This document shows, piece after piece, positions 19,899-29,111 of a DNA stretch of 64,000 bases (the first letter of the stretch is position 1; every line of letters starts with the position of its first letter). Source of the stretch: Nostoc cf. commune SO-36 (GTDB lineage Bacteria; Cyanobacteriota; Cyanobacteriia; Cyanobacteriales; Nostocaceae); the NCBI RefSeq assembly GCF_023734775.1, contig NZ_AP025732.1, forward strand, positions 6,198,501 through 6,262,500, read 5' to 3'. The notes below the pieces were generated by a model. It saw only the letters and a program-made list of their open reading frames with translations. It ran no database searches and was not told the origin of the DNA. A program made the translations under genes and the position numbers.

Positions 19899-19949
19899 TT
19901 TTTTATACAAAAGTTAGCCCACTTCTAACCAGAAGTTTTCTTTGGCTCT

Positions 19950-20423
19950 CTAGTTCAAGAAGAATTTTCCAAAGATTGGGTCTTGTTTGAGGGATTGAAT
20001 AAAATCCCTTAAAGTCATCATACTACCCGTTAAGGTGAACTTAGGAGTACCATTTTGGGCAACGATTCTCACTTCACCGTCTTGAATCTGAATCTTATTT
20101 TTAATACTGTCCCATAGATTATCGAAGCTCTCATCATCCTGGCAACCATTGGCTTCAAGGAATCTCTGGCGTACTTCTGTTTTTAGTGCTAGTGCTTCTG
20201 CTGCTTGGGTACGTGCTTCAAAGTGCTTAATTACATCCTCATAAGCACTCTCCTTGAGAGTTTTGTTTTCAGCCTGGACTTGCTGTAACTGAGTTTTGAT
20301 GGTTTGCAGTTGGGACGCTAAAGCGGCTGATTTATGGTATTCAAGTTTTAAGGCTTGCTTTGCATTAGCTAACAAGGCTTTATAATCTAGCTGATCTTGA
20401 TCTTGATTTTTTTCGGATTGCAT
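19950..20423 (-). CDS. Coiled-coil protein of unknown function, 157 residues
   Basis: No family is recognised. Residues about 13-85 form a heptad-rich coiled coil with many Gln, Glu, Lys, Ala and Leu. A globular C-terminal part has 'DDESFDNLWDSIKNKI', then 'TGSMMTLRDFIQSLKQDP'. The layout resembles phage or plasmid scaffolding-like proteins, but that is a guess. The ATG is preceded by AAGAGATAAAAA. Confidence 0.6.
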   Translation of the reverse strand: MQSEKNQDQDQLDYKALLANAKQALKLEYHKSAALASQLQTIKTQLQQVQAENKTLKESAYEDVIKHFEARTQAAEALALKTEVRQRFLEANGCQDDESFDNLWDSIKNKIQIQDGEVRIVAQNGTPKFTLTGSMMTLRDFIQSLKQDPIFGKFFLN

Positions 20424-20530
20424 TTTTATCTCTTGATCAACAGATTTTTGTTGATTAACTCTCGTCAGTTACATAACAAAACTGACGAGAGCTTAGGGAC
20501 TCCCAAATAAAAAAATATACAACTATTTAT

Positions 20531-20587
20531 TGTGGGATGGGCGACACGAGAACCCACAGTCAAGGCGGGCAAGATGCCCACCCGACA
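20531..20587. repeat. Hairpin repeat related to 14766-14823
   Basis: It shares the arm GGCGGGCAAGATGCCCACC with the copy after chlP, and the outer arms TGTGGGATGGGC and GCCCACCCGACA can pair. It is a member of a dispersed palindromic family, located between two minus-strand genes. Confidence 0.5.
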
Positions 20588-20651
20588 AGATTGGATAATT
20601 TATTTCTTGGAAGTCCCTTAGTAAATATTATCTATGTTATCTAAGTATTGG

Positions 20652-20954
20652 TTAGTTCACCAATAATGGCGATTCAGAGCTAGCACTCTCTTGAATACTA
20701 CTCAGACTAGAACTAATGTGGGAGCGGATAGCTCGTTCATAAACACTAGTCTGTTGAGTGCGTACCCCTACAGCTTGGTATATTAAGTTAACTTCTGGGA
20801 ATTCAGACCAATACATCAAAAAGACATCTTTAGCTGGAGTAACAATTTCATAATTATTTTCTTGTCTTTTCTTTCTGAGTTTACAATTATTGAGTTGCAA
20901 TTTCTGTCTGAATAGTTTTTCAAATTCTGGAATTAAATCTGAACTAGTTTTCAT
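20652..20954 (-). CDS. Hypothetical protein, 100 residues
   Basis: No family is recognised. The N-terminal half is basic ('KLRKKRQENNYEIVTPAKD'), the middle has an aromatic stretch 'VFLMYWSEFPEVNLIYQ', and the C-terminus is Ser-rich. It has no signal peptide. It lies downstream of a palindrome-rich spacer and is probably expressed on its own. The confidence reflects its short length. Confidence 0.5.
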   Translation of the reverse strand: MKTSSDLIPEFEKLFRQKLQLNNCKLRKKRQENNYEIVTPAKDVFLMYWSEFPEVNLIYQAVGVRTQQTSVYERAIRSHISSSLSSIQESASSESPLLVN

Positions 20955-21307
20955 GTTTTATACACGTTAAAACGTGTTAATTCTGCAAAGACTATCTGGT
21001 GATATTACTAAGTATGACACTTCAGATACCTCTTACAATATAGTGTATCAGTTATCGGGTATTTGAGAAGGGGAGTGAGACGCAAGGTAACTCGTTGGCG
21101 TAGTCTCTCTTAGAGAAGAAGCTGTGCGATCGCAGTCAATAAGAGGCAGGGGAACTCTTAGCTGGGAGCAAGGGAGACAGAACAGAAAGGGGATTCGACA
21201 CTTTGGCTACGCTGTTAGACTGCGCTCACGGTAAACTCAGTGACGACCCCTTCTGTTATGTTAGCTTCTCGTAGGATAGATACGAAAGCCATTGGGGTAT
21301 TCAGTAC
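20955..21307. other. Intergenic region with invertase-flanking repeat arm
   Basis: No gene is seen. GGGGATTCGACACTT (21191-21205) reappears in inverse orientation at about 22983-22997 on the other side of the invertase gene. Stretches such as TGCGATCGCA and GGCGTAGTCTCTC belong to common short repeats of this genome. Confidence 0.4.
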
Positions 21308-22711
21308 CTACAGACTACAGCCTGCGACTTCAAGACCCTCTGCAAAACTGATTAATTCTAAGTACTCTGGATTTTCTACAAACTTTTTAGCAGCTAGCAA
21401 CCCAGCAATGCTCCAAGTTTGATAAATTCTGGCTTCTTTACCAATTAAACGACCATTGTTGCCATCGTAGTATTCCGGGAATTTATCTTTAGATAAACGT
21501 CTTTCGGCAATAGCTATTGCTGCTTGGGCAAGTTCTGTTCGACCTGCTTTGTGGGCCGCTGCGGTAAATAACCATAGTAAAACGGGCCAGTTACCGCCGT
21601 TGTGATAAGACCAAGCTCTGTTCTTAGAATCACATCCTGTAACAATTCTCCATTCTAAACCTTCCAAAGCTGGGAAGCAGATTTTAACAGGCATATAGCC
21701 GATCAAGTCTTGCCAGCGTTGGGAAAATAAATTCATGATGCTTTGAGATTCTGTTTCACTTGCTAAAGAAGCTAAGATTGCCATCAGATTTCCCAGAGCA
21801 AAAAAGCGAAAATCTATCCGTCCCGGCCCCAGATTTCCCGCTAAATATCCTCCAGTTTCGGGCAACCACTCGGTTAACCAACTGGGGATTGATTCTGAGT
21901 TGATGTTGAATTTATTAACAATTTCTTTACCAAATTCGTTATCCTTGTAACGATAAATTTCCCCCAATCGCTTCAGGTCTAGCCAGTAATAGTTGCGGAT
22001 ATGATATTTCAAAGATCCCAATCGTCTATTGACTTTGCCGAGGTAGCTATCGCCATCCCCATCTGGTAAAAGCAATTCAGTAGCAGCTCTGAGAGATGCA
22101 TAGAATAACACCTGAATTTCTAGAGGATGTTCGTAGACTCCCATGCGACGGTCAATCATAAACGCGCCATCGGGAACTAACATTGTTGGGTACATGGAAA
22201 AGCGATGTACCAAGCAAAGATCCAAAATTAACTTGATTCCTGCTTGAAAATCTGGCTGACGCGCTAGGGTTAAATCGCCTGTAGCTTTTTCATAAGCGCG
22301 TAGCAGGAGAATCCACCACATACAAGAATCAATTGGGGAAACACGAGCGATCGCTAGTTCACCAAAATCAGCGACCAAAAATTCATCATTCCCTTTGGAG
22401 TGTACTTTGAAACTTGCAGGCATTAATCCCGCTCCCGGTTCAAAGCAGTCTATTTGCTTTTCATGACTTTGTAATTTCAGTGTTTCTACTAAGAAGTTAC
22501 GGACAATCTCTGCTTTGCCGTGCATCAAAAACACTAAGGCAGAAGGGACAAAATCGCGGAGGAAGCACTGGTCATAATTGAGTGCATCTGACTCCGGATC
22601 GTGGGCAGCTACAGTACCAATGGGTTTTCCCTGGTAATAAATTATCGACTCTTCCAACAATTCCCAGGCTTCTGCTTCCAGTTGACTGTTCTGATCGATC
22701 GCGCTAGTCAT
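21308..22711 (-). CDS. Alkaline/neutral invertase (GH100)
   Basis: This 467-residue sucrose hydrolase yields glucose and fructose. Family GH100 is found in plants and in cyanobacteria such as Nostoc (InvA/InvB). Typical blocks are present: '[19 protein letters not shown]', '[19 protein letters not shown]' with the catalytic Asp region, '[14 protein letters not shown]', and 'FPEYYDG' containing the putative catalytic Glu. There is no signal peptide, consistent with cytosolic sucrose use. In heterocystous cyanobacteria such enzymes break down sucrose imported into heterocysts, which is family knowledge and not shown here. Which paralogue (InvA or InvB) it is cannot be decided. Confidence 0.92.
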   Translation of the reverse strand: MTSAIDQNSQLEAEAWELLEESIIYYQGKPIGTVAAHDPESDALNYDQCFLRDFVPSALVFLMHGKAEIVRNFLVETLKLQSHEKQIDCFEPGAGLMPASFKVHSKGNDEFLVADFGELAIARVSPIDSCMWWILLLRAYEKATGDLTLARQPDFQAGIKLILDLCLVHRFSMYPTMLVPDGAFMIDRRMGVYEHPLEIQVLFYASLRAATELLLPDGDGDSYLGKVNRRLGSLKYHIRNYYWLDLKRLGEIYRYKDNEFGKEIVNKFNINSESIPSWLTEWLPETGGYLAGNLGPGRIDFRFFALGNLMAILASLASETESQSIMNLFSQRWQDLIGYMPVKICFPALEGLEWRIVTGCDSKNRAWSYHNGGNWPVLLWLFTAAAHKAGRTELAQAAIAIAERRLSKDKFPEYYDGNNGRLIGKEARIYQTWSIAGLLAAKKFVENPEYLELISFAEGLEVAGCSL

Positions 22712-23057
22712 GGGCGTTTAATTCCACTAGTAATATGTATCGGCTCAATTGTGGAAAGTACGCAACAACGGAGAGGCAGGGGGCAGGGGGAAATGACTTC
22801 ATCAAGAAATGCTATGAAGCAGAGCAGAACGTCTGAGTCGCCGATTTCTACGTCACCTGGTTCGTATCCTACGGGAAGCTAACGAAACAGGTGACGTAGC
22901 TTTGCGTTGCCCGTAGCTCTGCCATAAAGCCTGCGGTAAGGCTATGCTCAGAACGCAGCCTCTCTAAAAATTGGGTCGAAGTGTCGAATCCCCTCTCTGC
23001 TCTATCCCCCTTGCTCCCTGCCCCCTGCTCCTTGCTCTCTCCTCCCTTGCCTCTTTT
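22712..23057. other. Intergenic region with imperfect palindromes
   Basis: No gene is seen. It contains TACGTCACCTG (22850-22860) facing CAGGTGACGTA (22889-22899), a 39-base spaced inverted repeat, and pyrimidine-rich heptad-like runs (CCCCTGCTCCTTGCTC). It also holds the arm of the long inverted repeat around the invertase gene. Confidence 0.45.
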
Positions 23058-23867
23058 TCAAGCTGACCAAGATTCTCGGAAGTCAGCATACAAAGTTAAT
23101 CCACCATCTACAAACAATGTTTGTCCGGTGATGTAGGCGGCTTCATCCGAAGCTAAAAAAGCTACTGCGGCTGCCATCTCCTCTGAGGAGCCAGCACGCC
23201 CCATTGGGATGTGACTTTCCACGATCGCCTTTTTTTCGGGGTCATCTGTCCAGGCTTGATTTATTGGCGTGACTGTTGCTCCGGGGGCAATGGCGTTGAC
23301 ACGAATACCAAGGCTTGCATATTCCAATGCTAAAGTTTTGGTCAGGTTTTCCATACCGCCTTTGCTAATGGAATAACTGATATACATGGGTCGCGGAATA
23401 ATTTCGTGAACGCTGGAAATATTAATAATCACTCCCGGACGATTTTTAGACAGGAGGTGTTTAATAGTTTCACGGGCGCAGAGATAAGCACCCCGGAGAT
23501 TGACTGTAATTACCTGGTCAAAGTCTGCTGTGGTGACTTCGTGCGAGGGACTTTCTTTTTGAATGCCAGCATTGTTAACTAGAATATCTAAACTGCCAAA
23601 TTCCTTTACTACGGTGTTGACCATCTCTACAATGTCTGATTCTTGGGAGACATCTCCGTGAACCGGTAGCGACTTAACACCACAGGTTTCGATATTTCCG
23701 CAGGCTTTTTGTAATGCCATCTCTTCCGTGTCTGCCGCATCTTCGGGGTATGAGCGGTAATTGATGGCGATGTTGCACCCTTCTTCGGCGAGTCTGATTG
23801 CGATCGCCTGACCAATACCTGAAGTTGCACCTGTAATTAAAGCATTCTTTCCTTTTAAGCCTATCAT
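23058..23867 (-). CDS. Short-chain dehydrogenase, glucose 1-dehydrogenase-like
   Basis: The 269-residue classical SDR has NAD(P)-binding 'TGATSGIG' (residues 12-19), 'NNAG' after strand 4, the catalytic Ser in 'INISSVHE' and the catalytic YxxxK as 'YSISK'. The C-terminal 'TGQTLFVDGGLTLYADF' is typical of glucose 1-dehydrogenase-like SDRs. An AGGGAG ribosome site precedes ATG. It is next to, and co-oriented with, the invertase gene, so a role in sugar oxidation is attractive. The substrate is inferred only from similarity and context. Confidence 0.87.
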   Translation of the reverse strand: MIGLKGKNALITGATSGIGQAIAIRLAEEGCNIAINYRSYPEDAADTEEMALQKACGNIETCGVKSLPVHGDVSQESDIVEMVNTVVKEFGSLDILVNNAGIQKESPSHEVTTADFDQVITVNLRGAYLCARETIKHLLSKNRPGVIINISSVHEIIPRPMYISYSISKGGMENLTKTLALEYASLGIRVNAIAPGATVTPINQAWTDDPEKKAIVESHIPMGRAGSSEEMAAAVAFLASDEAAYITGQTLFVDGGLTLYADFRESWSA

Positions 23868-24098
23868 ATTTTCTCCCTAAGCTGCCTTTGCTTGAATTTG
23901 CAATCAGTCAGACAATTTTGGATTTTAGATTATTCTTTACAATTCAAAATTTGAAATTAATACTGTCAACCCCCAAGAGAGGGAGTTCAAAATTAAAAAT
24001 AGGGCTTTCTTTGAAATTTTGAATTTCTTAAAGCAATTTTTCAAAACCAGGCTACAGATCCAAGAGATGGAAACTCAACTTGAATCTGAAGCCTCTTA

Positions 24099-24152
24099 AT
24101 TACGAATTACGTTAGCGTAGCGGTAGCGAGTCCGCGAGAGCCATGACGAATT
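24099..24152. repeat. Dispersed repeat, copy 1 (second copy at 52719-52781)
   Basis: The block TTAGCGTAGCGGTAGCGAGT and the following CCGCGAG, flanked by AATTACG/ATTGCGAATT-like arms, occurs here and again at 52719-52781. It is non-coding and lies just after the methyltransferase stop on the minus strand. Confidence 0.6.
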
Positions 24153-24162
24153 GGTATTAGTT

Positions 24163-24822
24163 CTAGCGCAAATTCGCTGGTACTTGTTCAGGAACTACCC
24201 AATAGTAAACAGTTTTGCCGTCTACATTCACCGTCTGGTCTGGTTTCCAATCGCCCATATCGAAGGCGTGGGAGACAATGCGAGTACCAGGCTTGAGTTG
24301 ACTCAATAGCTTGGGACGGAGTTTGAGGTTAACCTCTGGCAATAAGTAAAGTGTAACTACTGTTGCTTCACTAAAATCAGTGTTGAACAAATCTTGTTGG
24401 ACAAACTTAACGCGATCGGTTACACCTGCCTTTTTGGCATTTTCATTAGCTTCTTGGATGCGTTCGGGGTTAATATCTATGCCGACACCGCGCGTACCAA
24501 ACTTTTGTGCCGCAGTATTGACAATTATGCCATTACCACTACCAAGGTCGTAAAGCACATCATCTTTATTCACTTTTGCCACTTCCAACATTGCATCTAC
24601 CACTGGCTGTGGTGTAGGTACATAAGGAACATCGCCGGGGCGTTCTTGTGGTTGAGTTGTGGGAGTTGTTGCAGATGGTGTTTCGGTTTCGGTCTGACCC
24701 GTTAAAGTAGAAGGTTGTGTCCCAGCTTCCAAATCTTGCTGTTGCGGCGCACACCCAGCAATTCCCAAGCTGGTAATACTAACGCCTGTAACTAGTAAAA
24801 ACAGAGTTTTCTTGAAGTTCAT
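24163..24822 (-). CDS. Class I SAM-dependent methyltransferase with lipoprotein signal
   Basis: The N-terminus is a lipoprotein signal: 'MNFKKTLFLLVTGVS', then lipobox 'LGIAGC' with Cys24. A Thr/Pro/Gln-rich linker (about 28-62) is followed by a Rossmann methyltransferase domain with motif I 'LYDLGSGNG', motif II 'GVGIDINPE' and 'VQQDLF'. An AAGGAG ribosome site precedes ATG 24822. By family knowledge the domain would use S-adenosylmethionine, and the substrate is unknown. A lipid-anchored, outward-facing SAM enzyme is odd, because SAM is cytoplasmic. Confidence 0.85.
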   Translation of the reverse strand: MNFKKTLFLLVTGVSITSLGIAGCAPQQQDLEAGTQPSTLTGQTETETPSATTPTTQPQERPGDVPYVPTPQPVVDAMLEVAKVNKDDVLYDLGSGNGIIVNTAAQKFGTRGVGIDINPERIQEANENAKKAGVTDRVKFVQQDLFNTDFSEATVVTLYLLPEVNLKLRPKLLSQLKPGTRIVSHAFDMGDWKPDQTVNVDGKTVYYWVVPEQVPANLR

Positions 24823-24968
24823 GAATTTTCTCCTTGATTCAGTAGGTTGTGGTCAGTAGTTAGAAAAACAACTCATAGTCATAGAATTTTGAATTGCTTA
24901 TAGTGTGAGGCTTAGGCGGCACAATCCAAAATCGTTCGACTGAGCGTAGCCGAAAGTCCAAAATTGTA

Positions 24969-26334
24969 TTAAGTCCTACGTTGGCGATAGTTATTCCAGA
25001 ACAACACAGGGATACCTGCTGCGACGACTAAAACACCTGCAACTGCTCCTACACCTGTATAAGCCAAGCTGGAATAAAGCAAGTAACCGCAGACTGCACA
25101 AAAGAGTAATGGTGTTAAAGGATAAAATGGCACACGGAAGGGGCGAACTATGTGGGGTTCGCGGATTCGCAATACCAGCAGCGATATGCCGGAAAGCAAG
25201 AAGAAGAACCAAAATATGGGGGCGGTGTAATCCACCATTGTTTGAAAGCCTTTGCGGGTAAGCGTGCCTAAAAAAACCAGTGCTAAGGCGATCGCAGCTT
25301 GCAATAATAAGGCATAGGTAGGACTGCTAGGACGTTGCTGCCAGTGTCCCATAAAACCAAATAGCGAAAAATCCTGCCCCAGTGCGAAATTGGTACGCGC
25401 TCCGGTAAAGATTGTGGCGTTGGTTGCTCCCAAAGTAGCGATCGCAATCAATACACTGATAAACAAGGCTCCCGGTTCGCCCCAAAGAGAGCGCATTAAA
25501 TCTGCGGCTACTGCTTCTGACTGAGCCATGTTTGCTAATCCCAATCCCCGCAGGTAAGCCAGATTGATGAGTAAGTAAATGGCAGTGATGATGCCAATAC
25601 TCCACATTAGCGAATCGCACAATATTACGTCGTCCATCCTGAATTTCTGCGGAGATGTAAGCCGCTTCATTCCAACCGCCGTAAGAGAGTAGCACAAACA
25701 CCATCGCCAGTCCCCAGGTTCCTGATGATGCAGATTCTATAGGGGCGGCAGCAGCAGAATTAGGAATGGCGGTAAGCCCAAGAATTACTACCAGTAATAA
25801 ACCCAGAACTTTCGCAACACTCAGCAAGTTTTGTGTCCACTTACCCTGCTGCAAACCGATGATGTTCAAAGCAGTTAAAAGTGCGATCGCTATGGCTGCA
25901 TAAATAGAAGACGAAAATGTACCTAACCGCCATATCTGAGAAACATAATCGCCAAAAACAAATGCCAAAAGAGCAATGGAACCAGTTTGAATCACTGTCA
26001 TCCGCGCCCAGGCAAATAAAAAGGCGACTCCCCGCCCGAATGCACGTTTCAAATAATAGTAAACACCTCCAACATCGGGATAGACAGTCGCCAACTCTGC
26101 ATAGCACAGCGCTCCTACCAGAGATATTACACCACCCATTAGCCAAAGAAACATTACAGCAATTTCACTGCCTGCTTGACTTGCTACTAGAGCCGGGGTT
26201 TGAAAAATCCCCGCCCCGATGACAATACCGACAATCAGAGCCACTGCGTCTGATAATGTCAGAGATGGCTTGGGTGCTGCTACTTTAGTTGATGTTGTCT
26301 GTTCAAGCAAAGTGTAGTCTTTACGTCTACTCAC
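24969..26334 (-). pseudogene. Amino acid permease (APC superfamily), one frameshift
   Basis: The N-terminal frame (26334 to about 25615) and C-terminal frame (25613-24969) join into about 454 residues with roughly 12 membrane helices. That is the normal size for amino acid-polyamine-organocation transporters. The first helix holds the APC motif 'VGIVIGAGIFQTPALVA'. The break is one extra base in GCGAATCGC (25610-25618), and removing one A restores the HIP1 octamer GCGATCGC and the sequence 'NIVRSLMWSIGIITAIY'. The start is GTG 26334 with AAGGAAG upstream. Either the gene was recently inactivated or this is a sequence error. Confidence 0.83.
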
Positions 26335-26860
26335 ATTACTTCCTTACTAGTGTTGAGTTGGGACTTTTGGCTTTGTTTCATAGTCTTTGTTCAACAGAGG
26401 TATTATCTATGTACTCCAGGTTTTTGAACGCACCATCCAGCAAAACTTTTTGGATTGAAGACTACTAACCAAAAGTTAGCCCTTGGGAGGGCGAATTTGA
26501 ATCACTGTTTTACCTATCTTCTATGGTTAATAATAAATGTGACGGAAAAGTGACAGTTACCAGTTATATGTCTTCAAATCGTAATATCCATCTGGTTAGA
26601 TTAAGATTAGCCTCCGTTGCGTAGCTTGCCGCCGTGGGCATCGCCCAAACAAAATTCTCTTTTTGGACAACATTGTTTTCCAAGTACGATAGAGGATATG
26701 ATTTAAAAAAACTTCTCCCACAAGTGAGATTTATAGCCGTCTAAAGAATGATTGACTAATAATGGGTAATCGTGCTTACTTTAATTTAGAAACAAAAGAC
26801 AGCGATCGCTCAAAAGTTTAGATTAACTTTGGGCATTCAATTCAAACATTGCTGTATTCT
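26335..26860. other. Intergenic region, nothing coding seen
   Basis: About 526 AT-rich bases. Fragments such as GTTGCGTAGCTTGCCGCCGT are scraps of dispersed repeats. No gene, clear hairpin or tandem array is supported. Confidence 0.35.
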
Positions 26861-27289
26861 TTAATATCTGATGCTGGGAAAAAGTAGAATATCTATCACT
26901 TCACCTACTACCAAACCCAATACAGCCAAAATTGTTAAAATCCAAAATGAATCTAGTTTATTGAAACCAGATAATCGCATTTCCAAATCAGCTAAAAGCG
27001 TAGTAGCTAAGGGTATGAGAAAAAGCCTTAATAATATTGACCAAGTTGCTATTAACGCAATGGATATACTTAAAAATAAGATGACAACTAAAGTTCTAGA
27101 GCCAAATTGAACTAAACGCTCTAACCAAAAAATACTCTTTCGCACTATAGCTACAACCATAGCAGCCACAAAAGCTCCTACTAACCAAATAATATGATTA
27201 GCAGCAAGATACCATCCCAAGAGGGTGTAAGCTAGCCAGAGTAATACTAAAGGCACTAAAGGAATCCTGTTAAAAAATTCCACGTTCAT
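26861..27289 (-). CDS. Small integral membrane protein, 142 residues
   Basis: There are about four hydrophobic helices: residues about 10-28, 32-50, 62-98 (long, possibly two) and 114-137. Short charged loops separate them, and a basic 'VRKSIFWLERL' sits between the second and third. I recognise no family. It is probably a plasma-membrane protein of unknown role, conserved in layout with other cyanobacterial small membrane proteins. Confidence 0.65.
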   Translation of the reverse strand: MNVEFFNRIPLVPLVLLWLAYTLLGWYLAANHIIWLVGAFVAAMVVAIVRKSIFWLERLVQFGSRTLVVILFLSISIALIATWSILLRLFLIPLATTLLADLEMRLSGFNKLDSFWILTILAVLGLVVGEVIDILLFPSIRY

Positions 27290-28265
27290 ACTGCCAAAGC
27301 TTGTAAAAATATCAGGTTAATCTTTTAAGTTTATTCAAAAATTGTTACCACTCTAACTTGTAAAAATATCAGCTTTGCTCAGGATATTTCTCTATCTAGA
27401 GAGCAAATTGAAGGACATACCTCTTTTGTCGTGACAATATATAGCTTTAGCTTGACAGCATAACTAGTAACTTAGATTAACGATCAGAGTATGTTTTTAT
27501 ACGTATCTTAGCTCTGTGGTAAGTTATATTTAAGACAAAAATATATTAATTTAAGAACAATAGTATTAGTTTGTAATGTCTAAATAGATCGACCCTGACT
27601 CTCAACTATTTGGGATGAAATTTCATGAATAGGTAGTTACACTTCAGCGTGTACAACTTTGATAACTGTCCACAATACTGTTGCATACCTCAAGCTCATG
27701 GTAATATTATTTTACTGTCAGGAGATATTATTTTATACATCAAATTGTAACCATGCTGAAACAGTTAGTTAGGTGTGCTACCTCAAAAAAACAAAAACTT
27801 ATTCGAGCCACCCAGAAAATCACCAAAAGCACTGATGTACAAAGTACAGAGCTTTTAAATATCTGTTTAGATAAGGTAGTAAAGAGCTAAAAAAGCCCTT
27901 TCTTACGAATCATTATAACCAGCTAGGAACGCATAAAGCCCTTATACAATAGCAAAAAAAATAGACAATAGTAAATAGAAAAGTTTTGACACAATGTCAA
28001 TAGTTTTTTGTATATGTAAAAATATCAAAAAGCCCAATTTATATTGTCAATAAGACATTAATATTGTGTGTTTTATTTTAGATATTGATTCTCTTCCTGC
28101 TTAGTTAGCTATATATAAAAGTCCTATTTGATTGCTGAAAGCTTAAGTTACCCTCGACTAAATGAGGCAAACACTTAGATTTAACAACTGGTTTAGGACT
28201 GCTAGATCAATCCTGATTTAGTAACAACTCGATTATTGACAATCTAAAAGAGTAACAGGAAAAAC
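27290..28265. other. Long AT-rich intergenic region
   Basis: Nearly 1 kb separates divergent genes, with high A+T and no HIP1 sites. Only one small open frame (27753-27890) is visible. The low HIP1 content contrasts with surrounding genes and may mark a regulatory or acquired segment. Confidence 0.4.
27753..27890 (+). CDS. Possible small protein, 45 residues
   Basis: ATG to TAA gives a basic, helix-prone peptide: 'SKKQKLIRATQKITKSTD' followed by 'ELLNICLDKVVKS'. There is no strong ribosome site, and the codon bias cannot be judged at this size. It could be a real small protein or a chance frame in AT-rich DNA. Confidence 0.25.
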   Translation: MLKQLVRCATSKKQKLIRATQKITKSTDVQSTELLNICLDKVVKS

Positions 28266-28907
28266 ATGAATATCATTGTTCGTTTACTTGGAGCTATCTT
28301 TCTCCAAGTGTCTGTGTTGGCTGCGATGTCTAGCACGGCAATTTCTGATGACAAGCCCTTACGCGTCAATATCCAGGAGACTCCTGCTATTCCTCAACGA
28401 AAAATAACACAGAGGATTTGCTCTTTAGATCCCATTGAGGATTTATTACCTCCACCACAAACTAAAGCAAGTAACTCATTGCTTTCTTACCTTGCTGAAC
28501 AGGGTTTTACACAGAATCAAGAGGGTTCTTGGGTCTGTTATGCGAACGATCCGAAAAAAGAAGGGCGTTACTTTACTCTGTTTAAGGTTAAACAAGTTGA
28601 TAACAGGCTTATAGCAAGTTCTTTCTTAGATGAGGGTAGTCTGATTCAAGGGCAAGATAGTCGTAGCTTGGACTTCTTTATGATGCTGGTTGAGCATCAT
28701 ATCAATACTAGTCAAGATAACCATCAAGGTATACGTAGATATTTAGAAGCCTTCGTTTCCTTAGTCAAAGAAGGGAAGATCAAACCTACACGTCGTGGGT
28801 TTCTTTTTGACCAACCAAACCGGGCTATGGTCTTATATCACACACTCTCATCAGGAAATCTTAAAGGTACCGGAATCACGATCAACATTTATTTACCTAA
28901 GAGTTGA
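28266..28907 (+). CDS. Secreted protein of unknown function, 213 residues
   Basis: An AGGA ribosome site lies 6 bases before ATG. The signal peptide has hydrophobic core 'LLGAIFLQVSVLAAM' and a likely cleavage around 'STAIS-DD' (residue 27). Two Cys (in 'RICSLDP' and 'WVCYAND') could form a disulfide in the periplasm. No family is recognised. It lies upstream of another secreted protein gene in the same direction, separated by a TIR element. Confidence 0.72.
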   Translation: MNIIVRLLGAIFLQVSVLAAMSSTAISDDKPLRVNIQETPAIPQRKITQRICSLDPIEDLLPPPQTKASNSLLSYLAEQGFTQNQEGSWVCYANDPKKEGRYFTLFKVKQVDNRLIASSFLDEGSLIQGQDSRSLDFFMMLVEHHINTSQDNHQGIRRYLEAFVSLVKEGKIKPTRRGFLFDQPNRAMVLYHTLSSGNLKGTGITINIYLPKS

Positions 28908-28946
28908 ATTGTGGGGTAAAGAAGGGAGAAACAAGGGAGTAGAGGG

Positions 28947-29048
28947 GAATGGCACTAAGAAAAACCGAAAGGCTTATGTAACCTCGTTCCCAGGCTCCAG
29001 CCTGGGAACGAGGTTACACAAGACTTTGGACTTATATTAGTGCCATTC
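28947..29048. repeat. TIR element (GAATGGCACTAA family), copy 1
   Basis: The ends GAATGGCACTAA and TTAGTGCCATTC are inverted repeats. Inside, ACCGAAAGGCTT leads to a hairpin GTAACCTCGTTCCCAGGC...GCCTGGGAACGAGGTTAC, then ACTTTGGACTTAT. It is 102 bp and non-coding. A second, longer copy is at 30445-30593, so the two flank the gene at 29112. Confidence 0.8.
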
Positions 29049-29111
29049 GGAGCAGAGGCAGAATAATCCCCAATGCCCAATTAAATTGCTGTCGTTTAAT
29101 GGAGGTGCATC

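Noticed and set aside
24394..24754. Frames on either strand overlapping the methyltransferase gene
   Set aside because: Shadows; the 24163-24822 frame has the ribosome site, lipobox and SAM motifs.
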